A DNA stretch of 64,000 nt from Sinonovacula constricta (taxonomy: Eukaryota > Mollusca > Bivalvia > Cardiida > Solecurtidae): contig CM017567.1 in NCBI GenBank assembly GCA_007844125.1, positions 41,135,027 through 41,199,026 of the forward strand. The letters run 5' to 3'. This document shows positions 44,033 through 55,599 of this stretch, one piece after another; positions within the stretch are counted from its first letter, which is position 1, and every line of letters starts with the position of its first letter. Under the pieces are notes generated by a model. That model saw only the letters and a list, made by a program, of their open reading frames with translations. It was not told the origin of the DNA and ran no database searches. The position numbers and the translations under genes are program-made.

Positions 44033-44390
44033 CTACATGTAAAGATGCTAAAATACACCAAATCTAAACAAAATAGGCTCTGTACCTTTAATCTTAACTA
44101 CATGTAAATAGGCTTAAATACACCAAATTCTAATAAAATAGGCTAAATACCTTTAATCTAATTAACTACAATCATGTAAAGAGGCTAAAATACACAAATC
44201 TTAACAAAATAGGCTAAATAACTTTAAGCTATACTACATGTAGGCTAAAATACACCAAATCCTAAAAAAATAGGCTAAATACCCTTGATCTATACTACAT
44301 GTATAGAGGCTGAAATACACAAAATCCTAACAAAATAGGCTAAATACCTTTAATCTATACTACATGTAAATATACTATAATTCTAAACAA
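44033..44390 (+). repeat. Minisatellite, about 60-bp unit, about 6 copies
   Basis: The unit is CTACATGTAAAGAGGCTAAA, ATACACCAAATCCTAACAAA, ATAGGCTAAATACCTTTAATC. Copies vary by indels and the last is truncated. The array was split by MITE A copy 8. Confidence 0.9.
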
Positions 44391-46442
44391 AAAAGGTGAA
44401 ACATGAAATGTTACCAAAATGCACAACAGTGCTTAAAAAATTAAACATTCTTTTCACCAAAATGCCCATTAATATGTGGCTTTTACCAGTTTAGGCGGGA
44501 TTTCAAATAGAATCCTGTAAATATTTACTTAATTTACAAGCAAATACAAATAAGGAACGGTAATTATCCTTTGCATTAACACTCAGTATACTCATAGTGG
44601 GTCATTTTTGTAATTTGTGAAAAGCCAGGTATTTTAACTAAAAAAATTGTCAACTTTTATTTTGAAATTTATTAGGTCATAACATGTGCATCTTTGGTCA
44701 ACAATCACAAAGAAAAATATTGCACATTAATGTATTGTTTAATAACAAAAAAGAAAAGATCTGGACTATTTGCTGGGTTTCTATTTTGCATAAATTCATC
44801 AATTCAAAATCAAAAGCTGACATGTATCCAATTAAAGCGATCTACATACCCACTCCACCCCCACCCAACCCCCAAAGTTTAAAGTAAAATTTACTGTTGA
44901 CATCTATCAAATTAAAACGATCTACATATCCCCCCTCCCCCCAAAAAATAAATTCAAAGTAAATTTTAATGCAAACCTAAGATTCGATCACATAAAATAT
45001 GGTAACAAGTTACATTTTCCAGCCATATTTCACATAAATGGTTCTAAACCACACAGAAAATACTGGTAAATGGATTTGTTTAAACGATAATAAATAATAA
45101 ATATTGAACAGACATATTCTAAGAGATTTGCCTGGAATACAAATCACATGAGATAATATCTCAATATTCCTTGATGCTTGCCAAACTTTCTTGGAATCAA
45201 TGTAAATCTGCTGTTTTTTTCCCTTTCTGGATCCAAGCCAAGTTCTATTTGCATTTGAGCTACAAGTATTTTCCTGTTTCTCACCCAGTAAAGATATCAC
45301 ATGTGCAAATGAATGCAATTAATCTGTAAGAGAAACGGTTTGCTAAAAAATACTCACTGCCTAATTTATAGATACCATTTTTTGTTTGTTTGCTTATTGT
45401 CATGATCAATGCGATATGTACATCGAGAGTACTGTACCCATAGATTGGTTCTTTCTTTTATGTATTTTTTGGTATGATTTATTGTAATTGGTCTTCATAA
45501 CTGGAGGTTAAATTTATAAATAGTTAAACACGATTATTGTTAGTTTACTTATTATCTGTTCCATTTTGTTTTGTATGATAAAGTGCAAGTAGTCTATAAC
45601 TGAAACATTTTGCCAAATAGCCAATAGGATGTTATATGACTGTTTTGGAAAGGCTAATTTTTGGCTGAAATATGACCCTTTTCAGTTAGTCACTCATTTA
45701 GAGTGCTTTCACAAATTCAAAATAATACAAATTTGATAGGCAGAGGTTGCATTGCCCAAAGCAAGGGTTTTTAAATTTTATCTAAATTTGCAGCACAATA
45801 TTTCTCCATATGAGTGGTTAATCAATTTAAAACTTTCCCCAAATTTGGCAGGCACTAGGGTCTGCTTATAAAAGGATGGTAGGGGTGGGGAGACACTGTA
45901 GTCAGCCATAAAATAGGATGCTAGACCATGCAACAATGGTCTGTGCTGTAAGAGAATCCTGTCAAGTATGATTCAGTGCTTATAAATAATGCATGGAAGA
46001 TGGATTAATGCTTAACATCTATTTTATGTGAGACATATTCGGAAACCCTGTCTTCATATACTATAGTTAGTGTATTTTCTATCTTTTATGTGATAACTCA
46101 GATTTTGGTGCAGCTATGGACAATTGCATAATGTGAAATAAAACATTCATATCTTATCTATAATACCTGACATAGCTGTATGGCTTCTTTGTTGTCTTCA
46201 CTTTTATGTTTTTGACAAATATGCTGTCTAACTCCAATGCATTGCAAACTTCTTTGATTTCTGTCTTGATTTTTTTTCTTTTTTCCCCCAAATGTTTTTG
46301 ATTGTTTTTTGCATACAGTTAATATTACTCTGAAAGCTATGATTGATAAAGTTCAAATAGATATTTGTTTAGATTCTTTTTTTCTTGTAAATTAAGTTTT
46401 TAAAAAATGGGTAATACATTTATCAAACAGTAAGACAGGGAC
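44391..46442 (+). other. ADAM intron 3: nothing recognised
   Basis: A C-rich pair of similar phrases, GATCTACATACCCACTCC and GATCTACATATCCCCCCTCC, at about 44840 and 44920 marks a local duplication of about 80 bp. No gene is supported. Confidence 0.45.
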
Positions 46443-46955
46443 TTCAAGGTTGTATCCGACAGTTTGGTTCAATATATTTTTTCTCAAATAACCAAATAGT
46501 TTTTACCTGAAATGATCCATCAAAATGCTGCTTATTGATGCCCTAGATCAGTGTGAACAGTGAAACATAAACCCCCATTCCTCATTGCAAACAGGTATTT
46601 CCTATCTGAGCCACTCTGCACAGATACCTATTTTTAACTAAGAAAACCACATGACAACTCTATTTTGAGGTTACATTATTACATTATCCGGGTAATCCGC
46701 TCTGACATCGATATAAATTTTTTTTTTAGCAGAAATCAGCATCGTGCTTATTGAAAGATTTGGAAGAAATTAACGTTTCGAGGGTTTTTATCCCGATGTG
46801 TATATTCTAAAAATATGGGTAGTGTTCAAAACTGTCTTTAATTGTGCTAAAGTATAAGTTTATGCAGAAATAATGCCCAAAATTTTGTAAATCAGTGGTA
46901 ATTAGGTACTGTTACATGAATTTGATGGAGGCAAACTGTCGGATACTACATTTAA
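46443..46955 (+). mobile_element. MITE A, copy 9 (513 bp)
   Basis: Left end AAGGTTGTATCCGACAGTTT, right end GGCAAACTGTCGGATACTAC with TTTAA. The left flanking TTAA has decayed to TTCA. Confidence 0.82.
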
Positions 46956-47539
46956 AATAATGGGAAAAACATAACTTTTCATATCTTATCTTGAATACTT
47001 CCATAGCTGTACTGTTTGTTCGTTTTTTTGACAGGTATGTTATCTCACTTCCATGAGAGGCTTCCTGATCAATCTCTGCTCTAGTGCATAATAGATTGTA
47101 ATTTATTTCTGCCATAGTTTTTTTCATTATTGACATTCTTCATTGTTGACAAAGGCATTTTATAAATAGATTATATGTAACAGCTGCAAGGACTTATGGT
47201 GATAAAACTTGTTCGCATACTATTGTATTTTAAATTTGTTACGAAATTGAATTCACTTTATATCATTTAATTCTTATGTGCAAAAGATTCTTGGGACTTG
47301 GAAAAAATAGCAAAATTTTTTAGTTTATAAACATACACAGTAAATATTATACTGTAATTATCTATTTAATTCTAGTAGTCATTATGACCTGGTCGTAAAT
47401 TTATTATTTTTTAATAATATTAGTCCTATTTTCACTTGTAGTTCACATTGTTTTAACCTTATAAATTTTTATATTTTACTATATTTTACTAAATATAGTT
47501 TAGTTTTTACCTGATTATTCTCTATTCACATTAAACTCC
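46956..47539 (+). other. ADAM intron 3: nothing recognised
   Basis: Very AT-rich at 47330-47510. No supported feature. Confidence 0.45.
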
Positions 47540-47620
47540 TTTGTATTCGGCTCCATGTGACCTGTTAAGTGTCGGTGTGCCGTAAAACCCAAATAAATAA
47601 ATAAATAAATAAACAATAAT
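47540..47620 (+). repeat. Retroposon 3'-end fragment I, copy 2, with AAAT tail
   Basis: TGTGACCTGTTAAGTGTCGG then TGTGCCGTAAAACCC, followed by about six AAAT units. This is the 3' tail layout of a SINE or LINE; the rest is missing or unrecognised. Confidence 0.65.
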
Positions 47621-48219
47621 ATTAGTGTCTCAGTCAGGCTCTCAGGTTATATTGTCTGGGTTTGCCATTGCGCAAACCATCATCTTTACACATTGTTTAC
47701 GAAAACAACTCATGGACTCTTTAGCCATAAACAAATTTCCATGTTATCATTTTTCCGCTTCATCATCATTATCAGCCAGTACTCATTTATTTTCTTTATT
47801 AGGATGAAATCCCCAGGGGTCATGAAAGCCTGAACCCAGCTGCAGGACTAGATGATTTATTTCTGTTGGAAGTGCTGAAAGGTCAATGAAAAATAAAAAG
47901 GCTTCACTTCAAGAACTTTCTTTTGATTTATACTGAATCAAAGTTAACCAAAAAAAAATTTTAGTATTGACTTTATCACTGCTTTTGAGAGATTTATTCT
48001 TCTCTGGTCATGTTTTTTCTTGATTAAAAAAGTTAATTTCACTTATAATCAACCATTTTTGTTAAGTTTTTCTAATCGAGATAATACCCTTTTTTTTCTA
48101 AACACTGTGGACATTATTTTTCAATGACGTCACTTCTTTTGTCATAACTCATAACTTATTAATGAAAACATGAGTGCTAGGATATTTTTGTATTCAAATA
48201 TATCTGTTATTTTTATTGC
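47621..48219 (+). other. ADAM intron 3: nothing recognised
   Basis: No supported feature. A TGACGTCA-like CRE (ATGACGTCAC) at 48125 is the only motif noted. Confidence 0.45.
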
Positions 48220-48530
48220 TTGCATTTAGAAACCCATCAGGAAGTTTGAAGTTAGAGCTCTGTAAAATTGGTTAAAGCACCCAGTTGGCCCTATAATTGC
48301 CGACTGACCGTTTCAAGGCAAACTGTCGGGCTTGCTCTATCAGTTAAATTACTCATAAAAAATTTGTTCTTACTTGTCACTTGGCTTGCACTTGAAACTC
48401 ATAAAAATTTGTTCTTACTTGTCACTTGGCTTGCACGTGAAATACCTTTGTCCTGTGCCTTTTCAGAGTTTGATATATGTTACAATGCTCATAGGACTTT
48501 GTCATATATTCTTATTACATATCACATTTT
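48220..48530 (+). mobile_element. SINE-like family G, copy 3, with internal duplication
   Basis: Matches 35690-35945. A block of about 47 bp (CTCATAAAAATTTGTTCTTA then CTTGTCACTTGGCTTGCAC) is present twice in tandem at about 48351-48396 and 48397-48441; the other copies have it once. Confidence 0.8.
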
Positions 48531-49245
48531 GGGAACTGTTCAGTCATGCCACAATTTCTAAGCCTTGAAAACTACTATAGAAAATTTTGTAATTTTATTA
48601 ACTTAAATTATTTGCTACTTAAAGTCAAACTTGCTATCACGATACAATATAATTGGAATAGAATTATTAAAAACAAGATGTAGGCACAGCAGTCTAGTCA
48701 AAACAATTAGCAATTGACCTCTTCTTGTGCTCGAATTAAATTAAAAAAACCCTGATAAGTGCCAGTTAAAAACTGTCAAAATCTTAACAACGTAATTGAT
48801 GTGAAGGTTTTGTGTAAACATTGTGCTTGTCACAATGTATAATAAACTTTATAAATATTTCATGGAACAATACTCAATGGCGCAGTCAGAAGATTATTAG
48901 ACTGGCTTATAGGTCACGGGTTTGAATCGAAAAAAAAATCCCTAATTAAACTTCTTTAAACTGTTGACATTTCCTTCCATTGAATAAACTTTTATTATCT
49001 TTCTTGGAAAAATATTTTTTCTGATTAGTTTTGACATTTAGCTTGGTTGAATTTACTACTATTTCCACAATAAATGGAGTTTTTTCCCCCCAGAATGTTC
49101 TGACATTTAATTCATCTTATTTCATGGGTAACTTAAAATACAACTGCCATCATCTGCGTCTTATCCTTTAAAAAACTGTAACCCACTTCATCTGTTAACT
49201 TTTCACTGGCTAAACATGTATTTGTACGGTTTCGAATTAGGCAAG
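48531..49245 (+). other. ADAM intron 3: nothing firmly recognised
   Basis: 48885-48945 has a tRNA-like phrase (GGCGCAGTCAGAAG ... CACGGGTTTGAATCG), perhaps a truncated SINE head. The rest is AT-rich. Confidence 0.4.
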
Positions 49246-49516
49246 TATACTGAAGGAATAAAGTTTAGCAAGTTCAGAGAGGATTGACTCCAAGGGAACT
49301 TTGTAACTAGTGGAGGATTGTCCATTTTGCTGCACGGGATTTTCATGAAAGTTACGTTTCACGCTTACATAATGGTGTAGTTTAAAAAAAACGGGGAAAT
49401 CATGTTGTCAATGAATGGGCACAATTGGTCAATATGGAAATGTTTAAGTCACATTTATTTATAGACGAAATCCACAACATTGTAAAAAACTTGCTAAACG
49501 TTTTTCCTTCAGTATA
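49246..49516. mobile_element. 267-bp MITE of Tc1/mariner type
   Basis: Inverted ends TACTGAAGGAATAAAGTTTA (49248) and ACGTTTTTCCTTCAGTA (ending 49514), followed inward by GCAAGTT / AACTTGC. It is flanked by TA at 49246 and 49515. TA duplications are the hallmark of the Tc1/mariner superfamily. Confidence 0.8.
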
Positions 49517-49558
49517 GTTTAAATTCAGAGCAGCCAACTTCCAATAGGGAGCTCTCTG

Positions 49559-50061
49559 TTAAAGGTGCTATCCAACAGTTTGGTTCAAATGTGTTTTCTT
49601 AAAAAACCAAAATAAGACATTGGTACCTGAAAAAGGTCCTGCAAAATTTTGTTCACTGATGCCAAAGTTTGTGTGAACAGTCCAGTATAAATCGCCACTT
49701 GTCATTGTAAACATGTAACCACTTACTTTTATATTTGGTCATCTGGGTAATCCACTCTGACATCAATTAAGTTTTAGCAAATACCACTATTTTATAGAGT
49801 TGGAAAGACTGAACATTTAGAGTATTTTTTTTGCGATTAGTACAGTCTAAAAATTTAGTGTTCAAAATCATCTTAATAATGACTTAATGATGGGTTTTGC
49901 AAAAAGTATGACCAAATTCTCCAAAGCAGTGGTTAGATATTGGTATGTGTTTTTGATATAGGCAAACTGTCAGATAGCACATTTAAGCCAAAACTCCCTA
50001 AGACAGAGGTAAGATTGTTACATGTATTTGAATAAGGCAAACTGTCAGATAGCACATTTAA
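49559..50061 (+). mobile_element. MITE A, copy 10, with duplicated right end
   Basis: TTAA at 49559 and 49983. Left end AGGTGCTATCCAACAGTTTG, right end GGCAAACTGTCAGATAGCAC. The last 70 bases or so are repeated at 49987-50061, ending with a second AGGCAAACTGTCAGATAGCA and TTTAA. Confidence 0.83.
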
Positions 50062-50127
50062 ATGTTAACCTTCACTTTTAAACTCAAGCACTTGGAGCTG
50101 TCTGATCAGGATCTGCACTGTTTGCTG

Positions 50128-50424
50128 TCAAATGTGGTATCCGACAGTTTGCCTACATCTTAAATATAACAATATCTGTAAATAAGTATGATTGGGATTC
50201 CTGCTAAAAATAAACATCTACGTCACAGCGGATGACGTGGATGAACTAAAACAATAGTAGTCAAAATGGCTATCTTTAAAAAGCGTTGCTTAGATAGGAT
50301 ATACATGTTGGTAATGACAATTGTGGCATTCATGTTCAATTTTCAGACAGGTGATGTCAATAAACAATATTTTGTAAGATCTGTTTAGATAACAATGGTT
50401 TACCAAACTGTCAGATACCTTTAA
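50128..50424 (-). mobile_element. MITE A, copy 11 (deleted, 297 bp)
   Basis: Left end ATGTGGTATCCGACAGTTTG, right end CCAAACTGTCAGATACCTTTAA. The interior is reversed (GTCACAGCGGATGACG) with about 200 bp missing. Confidence 0.78.
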
Positions 50425-51289
50425 GTCAATACACTTAAATAAACACAATGCTATGTTTGATGTTGATAGTGAATAAATAAGAATTCTGTATTTTAAATGT
50501 AGCTTTATCATGTTTTTTATTATTATTTTTTTATTATTAAAAATTTAAAACTTTGTCTCCATTTTGTTTATGGTAAATAAATATCAAGTTAATATAAGAT
50601 TGAAGCACTAACTCAACTTGAGTGAGAATTTAGTGAAAATTTAAGTGAGAAGTACTGCTGTTTTCTTAAAACACGTTACTCAGTAGAGTTATGAAAGATA
50701 ATTATTTCCACTGCAGATGAAGCATGAGATGGGTGAAATATTGTGTGCGGCACATGGGTCTCTCTGTTCACTAGGTACAATTGGCTTGCTACATGCCGCA
50801 TGTTGCATTCTTCATTCAATAGCCCATGCTTGGCTACAACAGAACACTTGTGGTTGGTGATTTGCACAACTTGCCTTTGAAGTTTCACTCCCGGGGTAGA
50901 CGAATGAAGGGCTTATTGATTTTGTTCTCTTTCTTAAGAATAAATAAATCGAGTTAAAAAAAACCCAACATGCACTGCATTCCTTATTCTACTATTATGC
51001 TCTTGTTTTTGTGATCTGCATGGTTGAGATAAAGAATTGAAACTTTGTAAGAGATTTTATTGTTTGCTCTTCATAAAAGATGATAGAGATCCGTTCATTG
51101 ATAGAAATACTAGTGATTTCATGCTATGATTGTAACAATAAAATTGAATTTGTAACTGTTCATTGCTCTGGATTTAAATGTTAAAATTATTACGGATCAG
51201 TGGGAGAGGTTATAAAGTATTGAGCTTTGAAACTAAGTACAGCATTAAGCATGTTTTTGGATAATATTTGATTATTTAAAGTCCAACCA
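50425..51289 (+). other. ADAM intron 3: nothing recognised
   Basis: No supported feature. The 70-codon minus frame at 50676 has no motif. Confidence 0.45.
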
Positions 51290-51545
51290 ATCAGTGGGGT
51301 GCCCATGGCATAGTCGTACCAGTCCCGTGACTGCTTGGCTTCTCACTGCATAGGTTTAAGTCCTGTTCGGGGTGAAGGACTTATTGTGAGAAGGTCTTTG
51401 AGTTGGCTCTTTGTCGAAAAGTAAAATGATCTTTATTGCACCAGGGGTTCTACCCAGGGGTCTTCCACCACCAAAAAGCTGGACATCGCTGTAGTGATCA
51501 TAAATGGTCACTGCAATGTATTTTAAAAACAAAACAAAAACAAAA
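51290..51545 (+). mobile_element. SINE D, copy 9
   Basis: Near-complete: head GGGGTGCCCATGGCATAGTC, B-box-like GGTTTAAGTCCTG, AGAAGGTCTTTGAGTTGGC, GGTTCTACCCAGGGGTCTTC, AGCTGGACATCGCTGTAGTG, then an A-rich tail (ACAAAACAAAAAC). Confidence 0.83.
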
Positions 51546-51723
51546 CTGCTTGAAAACAATTTCTGGCTCAATTTTTGATAACCTCGAGCCCAGAAGATTT
51601 ATTAAAATAGATTATTTTAAACAAACCACAATACAAATCTGACTGCACATATTGAGGTAGGCATTAATATTGATACAAATCAGTGATGTAATTCATACAG
51701 GTCTGCTTTTGATCTCTAGTTGT

Positions 51724-51945
51724 AATCATACATATGCTTCCTTGCTATTGCTCAAGCAAATATGAGGGTATTTCCATGACTGGTTGACCCGGTGTCCAGA
51801 TAATGCAACTGGGTGTGGTATCATACCAGGTGTTAATGGCATGCTGTACATAGTGAAGGCGGCACCATATCTGCTTCAAGTGGACACCGTCACCAGATAA
51901 CTAAAATACAGTTGGTGAAGCGATAAACCCAATAAACGAAAAACA
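51724..51945 (+). mobile_element. SINE C, copy 3 (5'-truncated)
   Basis: GCTCAAGCAAATATGAGGG, CCATGACTGGTTGACCCGG, TGGCATGCTGTACATAGTG, CTTCAAGTGGACACCGTC, and the tail GATAAACCCAATAAACG. Confidence 0.8.
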
Positions 51946-52814
51946 TCATCATATGTACAATCACTGTATAACTCATGATTTTCTCTCCATTAAATTTGAT
52001 AAAGATCATTTAAATGACTATACATAACAATACTATTGATTTGTTAATATTCATAATGCAAATCAAGCTTGTAATTTTTTAAATTTGCTCTGCAAATGTC
52101 AAGTTCTCATCATAATATAATGGAATTTATTGCTTTGTTTAAATTATTGCTCTGCATTAAATTTAAATTAAAAAGAAATCAGTGCATTGATCAAACCGAC
52201 AATGGATTTCATACTCATTATAATGCAATTACTCTAATTTGATTTTTTATTGAATGAAAATGAAAACATACACTTAATAATTCTGTTTTCAGTGTAAACT
52301 GTATATTTGAGCAAAATTATTGGGAGTTTTTCTTTTTTCCTGGGAAATGCCACCAAAAAAAATCCAAATGCCATGTTTCTCTGTTTGTTTAAATATTTAA
52401 TTAAAAGAACATGGAATGTATGACTTAGTTGTGTTTTTTTTTAATGAGAAATGTATTATCAGCCTATTACATGGCATGACATTTCAATACAAGACTTTTT
52501 ACTCAACATTTTATCATTTTCCAAACAAACTGTGAGCTTGACTTGCAAAACTCATGACATTTTATGTAACTCCATTTGTTACTTTATCTGCCATTTTGCT
52601 TTGTGAAAAATGAATACTCAATTTATTACCTGAAAAAGTCATATGACATTAAAATATGAGGCCTTAACTCCTATAGCAACTATCTATTTCACCGTTTCCC
52701 AAGTCTGTGAGCAGATTTATTTCACTACTCTTTACCTCTTAGCCTAAAGCAGTTGTGAATAACATATACAAATTGTTCTTAGGAGTGAGCATGTTTAGGA
52801 GAAATAAGCAAGCA
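51946..52814 (+). other. ADAM intron 3: nothing recognised
   Basis: AT-rich spacer without supported features. Confidence 0.45.
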
Positions 52815-52995
52815 CTTTAACCGTTTCATTCATAGTTTGAAAATTTTGTTGTTTTTCTTTAAAAAGAGGTAAAAGGATTTTAATAAATGTATGTTCAACT
52901 TGTTATAATAGATTTAAGGCTGAACCAGTCTTCACATAAACCCTTAGTCATGCAGATTCTGCTAATGATTGTGAATGGTTTGTAAAGGCGTAAAA
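52815..52995 (-). repeat. Dispersed repeat K, copy 2
   Basis: Reverse complement of 20793-20990. See that entry for the shared blocks. Confidence 0.75.
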
Positions 52996-54049
52996 TATGG
53001 CGTATACATGCAGGAAAGGGTTAAACAAGACCATGACTATTCTGGGAACTAAATGTTGATTCATTACATTTATATTTGAGAGTTATTACAAACAGTAACT
53101 ATGATGAGAACTAGACTGTCTGCTTCTTTGCTTTCTTCCTTGTTGCCTGCTACATCCGTATTTGCAAGCTGCATTGTTAACATCCACATACTCAGTTTCT
53201 TTTGTTAAACAACACCTCAAGCTCGCCAAACAGTTACAATTCATACTAATGCCTGCCACTTTTTTTATAATTGCAAGTTACACTTTATTAAGGCTAGCTA
53301 TACCTTTAAAAGCAGAATATTCAGTTATTTCCTCTGAAAGAGGTCAAACAGAACAGCTGTGATTTCCTGTTATTGCCTGCTACACTATCATCCCCATAAA
53401 AAAATACATTCCATAAGAGGCACCTCTCTCTAGAGCAACCAGGACTTGAACATTTTTCTTTTCAATGACTAGTCCCAGCCTTGTGATCTGGACAAAAATG
53501 ACTTGTCCGAAAATTTGAGTTGTTTTCAATTAACAAACACAACAACATATTTGTCATATCTGCAACTAACAAACAAGGTATAACAACAAGTTGTTTCTTT
53601 TATTTTTTGTCTAGAAGCATTTATGTAGGTGCATGCATTGTACATATACCCCCTTTATGCGTTATTGATAAATTTATGCACCTGGTGTGAAATTGATTGT
53701 CTTCATCACTAATTAGAAACTGCTGTTTATTTGTCACTTGTCTTACTGCCCATTTGTGACTTGTCCGGTACTAAATCAATGATCAATGACCAGTAGCCCG
53801 AAACTGCATTTTGACTTGTCCGGGACATTAGTATAGGCTACCATATTTTTCCAGCCCTGGCGGCGTGATTTATTTGCTTACAGCAATGACAAAAAAGACA
53901 AATTTGTAGAGCTTAATATGCAGCAAATAGTGTAGGTCCTGCTAGTCTAATCTTGACCTTAGGACTTATCCTGCCATATCAATATATGATTAGTATTAGT
54001 ATGATTAGTAGAATAATACTTAAAAACAAAACAAATGGATCTGCATGTG
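52996..54049 (+). other. ADAM intron 3: nothing recognised
   Basis: A motif of about 12 bp, GACTTGTCCG, recurs at about 53500, 53760 and 53815. No gene is supported. Confidence 0.4.
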
Positions 54050-54317
54050 CAAATAATGACAAATGACATTGTGAAAATAAACATTTTGGAACTATTTCAT
54101 GACTTAATGCCATATTTGATATGAAACATTTACCCTGTGCAAATGGCAAATGCTGTTGTAAAAATAAACATTTTATATGGATCTATGACATGACTTATGA
54201 CATATTTGATATGAAACATTGACCCTGTGCAAATGGCAAATGACATTGTGAAAATAAACATTTTATATGGATCTATCACATGACTTATGACATTTGATAT
54301 GAAACATTGACCCAGTG
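54050..54317 (+). repeat. 90-bp tandem repeat, three units
   Basis: Units 54050-54139, 54140-54229 and 54230-54317, each running CAAATGGCAAATGACATTGT, GAAAATAAACATTTTATATG ... GATATGAAACATTGACCC. The length is a multiple of three (90), so one frame reads through as a repeated peptide on the minus strand, but with no other sign of coding. Confidence 0.92.
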
Positions 54318-54954
54318 CAACATAAATTTTCTCTATCAATTTCCCATTTTCCCATTTTGTGAAAGCCTGTGCCATTTTACTACATTTATTTCAAGAAAAA
54401 ATTGATCTATTACATGACAAGGGACATTATGAAAATATACAAAACAGCTGTTTCATGGCATATGACATTCTTTACATCCGACATTGGCTCCTCTTGCAGC
54501 ATTTCTATCAATGTTCTATCTATTCCCAATCCTGTGTACCGACTCTCTGGCTCCAGCAACCGGAGCTTGTTGATTGTCAATCGTTCTAATGGAGGATGAC
54601 AGGAGGATAACCCACTGTGGCCTCATTGAGATCCTAGAGATAGAATCATGCAGTCAGCCATGAGTTGGGCAATCTGCGGTCATAAAAAGCATTAATGTAC
54701 ATGTGTTGCTGTGATGGAATCGCATAGTTGAAGAATTCTGGAGACAATGTACTTATGATGAGGGAATCAGCTTTCTAATTGCAGTAAAAAAGGTGTCTTA
54801 AGCCGGGATTTCTTTTGTAAATTGAATATCTGTTTTAAGTGATTTCATTCAAATTCCAAATAGGAAAAAATATCCCATAATTCTAAAAAAAAAATCCCAA
54901 TGAGGGCAAAACAACATTTGAGAATTATTAAAAGATTAAAATTTATTAGCAGCA
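54318..54954 (+). other. ADAM intron 3: nothing recognised
   Basis: Overlapping frames of 76 codons at 54359 and 54369 have no motif. Confidence 0.45.
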
Positions 54955-55190
54955 TCATGAGGGTAAAGGCTCAGACTTGTAACGCCTCTGATACCATGGA
55001 ACCTCTACCTTTAGGGTTCAGGTCCTGTTCAGGGCGAAAACTTTCATGTGTTGAGGTCTTCCAGTTTAGCTGTGTAAATGTGATTCTGTCCAGAAATGTA
55101 TCTGGTGTCATCTTCACCTTTAACAGATGGACATCGCTATAATGACGATCCCTTTGTCATTGTGAGGTATCTTAAAATAGATAAAAAAAA
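54955..55190 (+). mobile_element. SINE D, copy 10
   Basis: B-box-like GGGTTCAGGTCCTG, GAGGTCTTCCAGTTTAGC, ATTCTGTCCAGAAATG, AGATGGACATCGCTATAATG. Diverged. Confidence 0.68.
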
Positions 55191-55599
55191 AACAACTTGC
55201 AAACAAACAAACAGAAAAAACAACAAATTTATTATGATAAGTTCTATTTTTATTCACCTAAATATGTTTTTTAAACTTAGAAACTAGTTTCAAAACTCAA
55301 GTAACCCATTGAAGGTGCATTTGCAATCTGGTGTAATTGGTATCAAGGAATCTTTGTATCCCTTTAAAAATTGTTAGACATGCTTTTACTCTCTGTTCTG
55401 GGGAAACTTGAGCGATGTATGCATGCGCTGTAAACTGCTCTCCGCTAAATGGTTTATTGGCCATTTATTTCTCTAACAGCTCTGAATTACCTCCATGCTA
55501 GCTTTATGTTTGAATGGTCTGTTAGTTTCTCAGCCATATGCACAGTGTGCCAGTCGAGCCCTTGAGTTCTTTAAATATTTGTTAGTGTGCAGGAGGCTT
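55191..55599 (+). other. ADAM intron 3: nothing recognised
   Basis: A-rich at 55170-55220; no supported feature. Confidence 0.45.
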
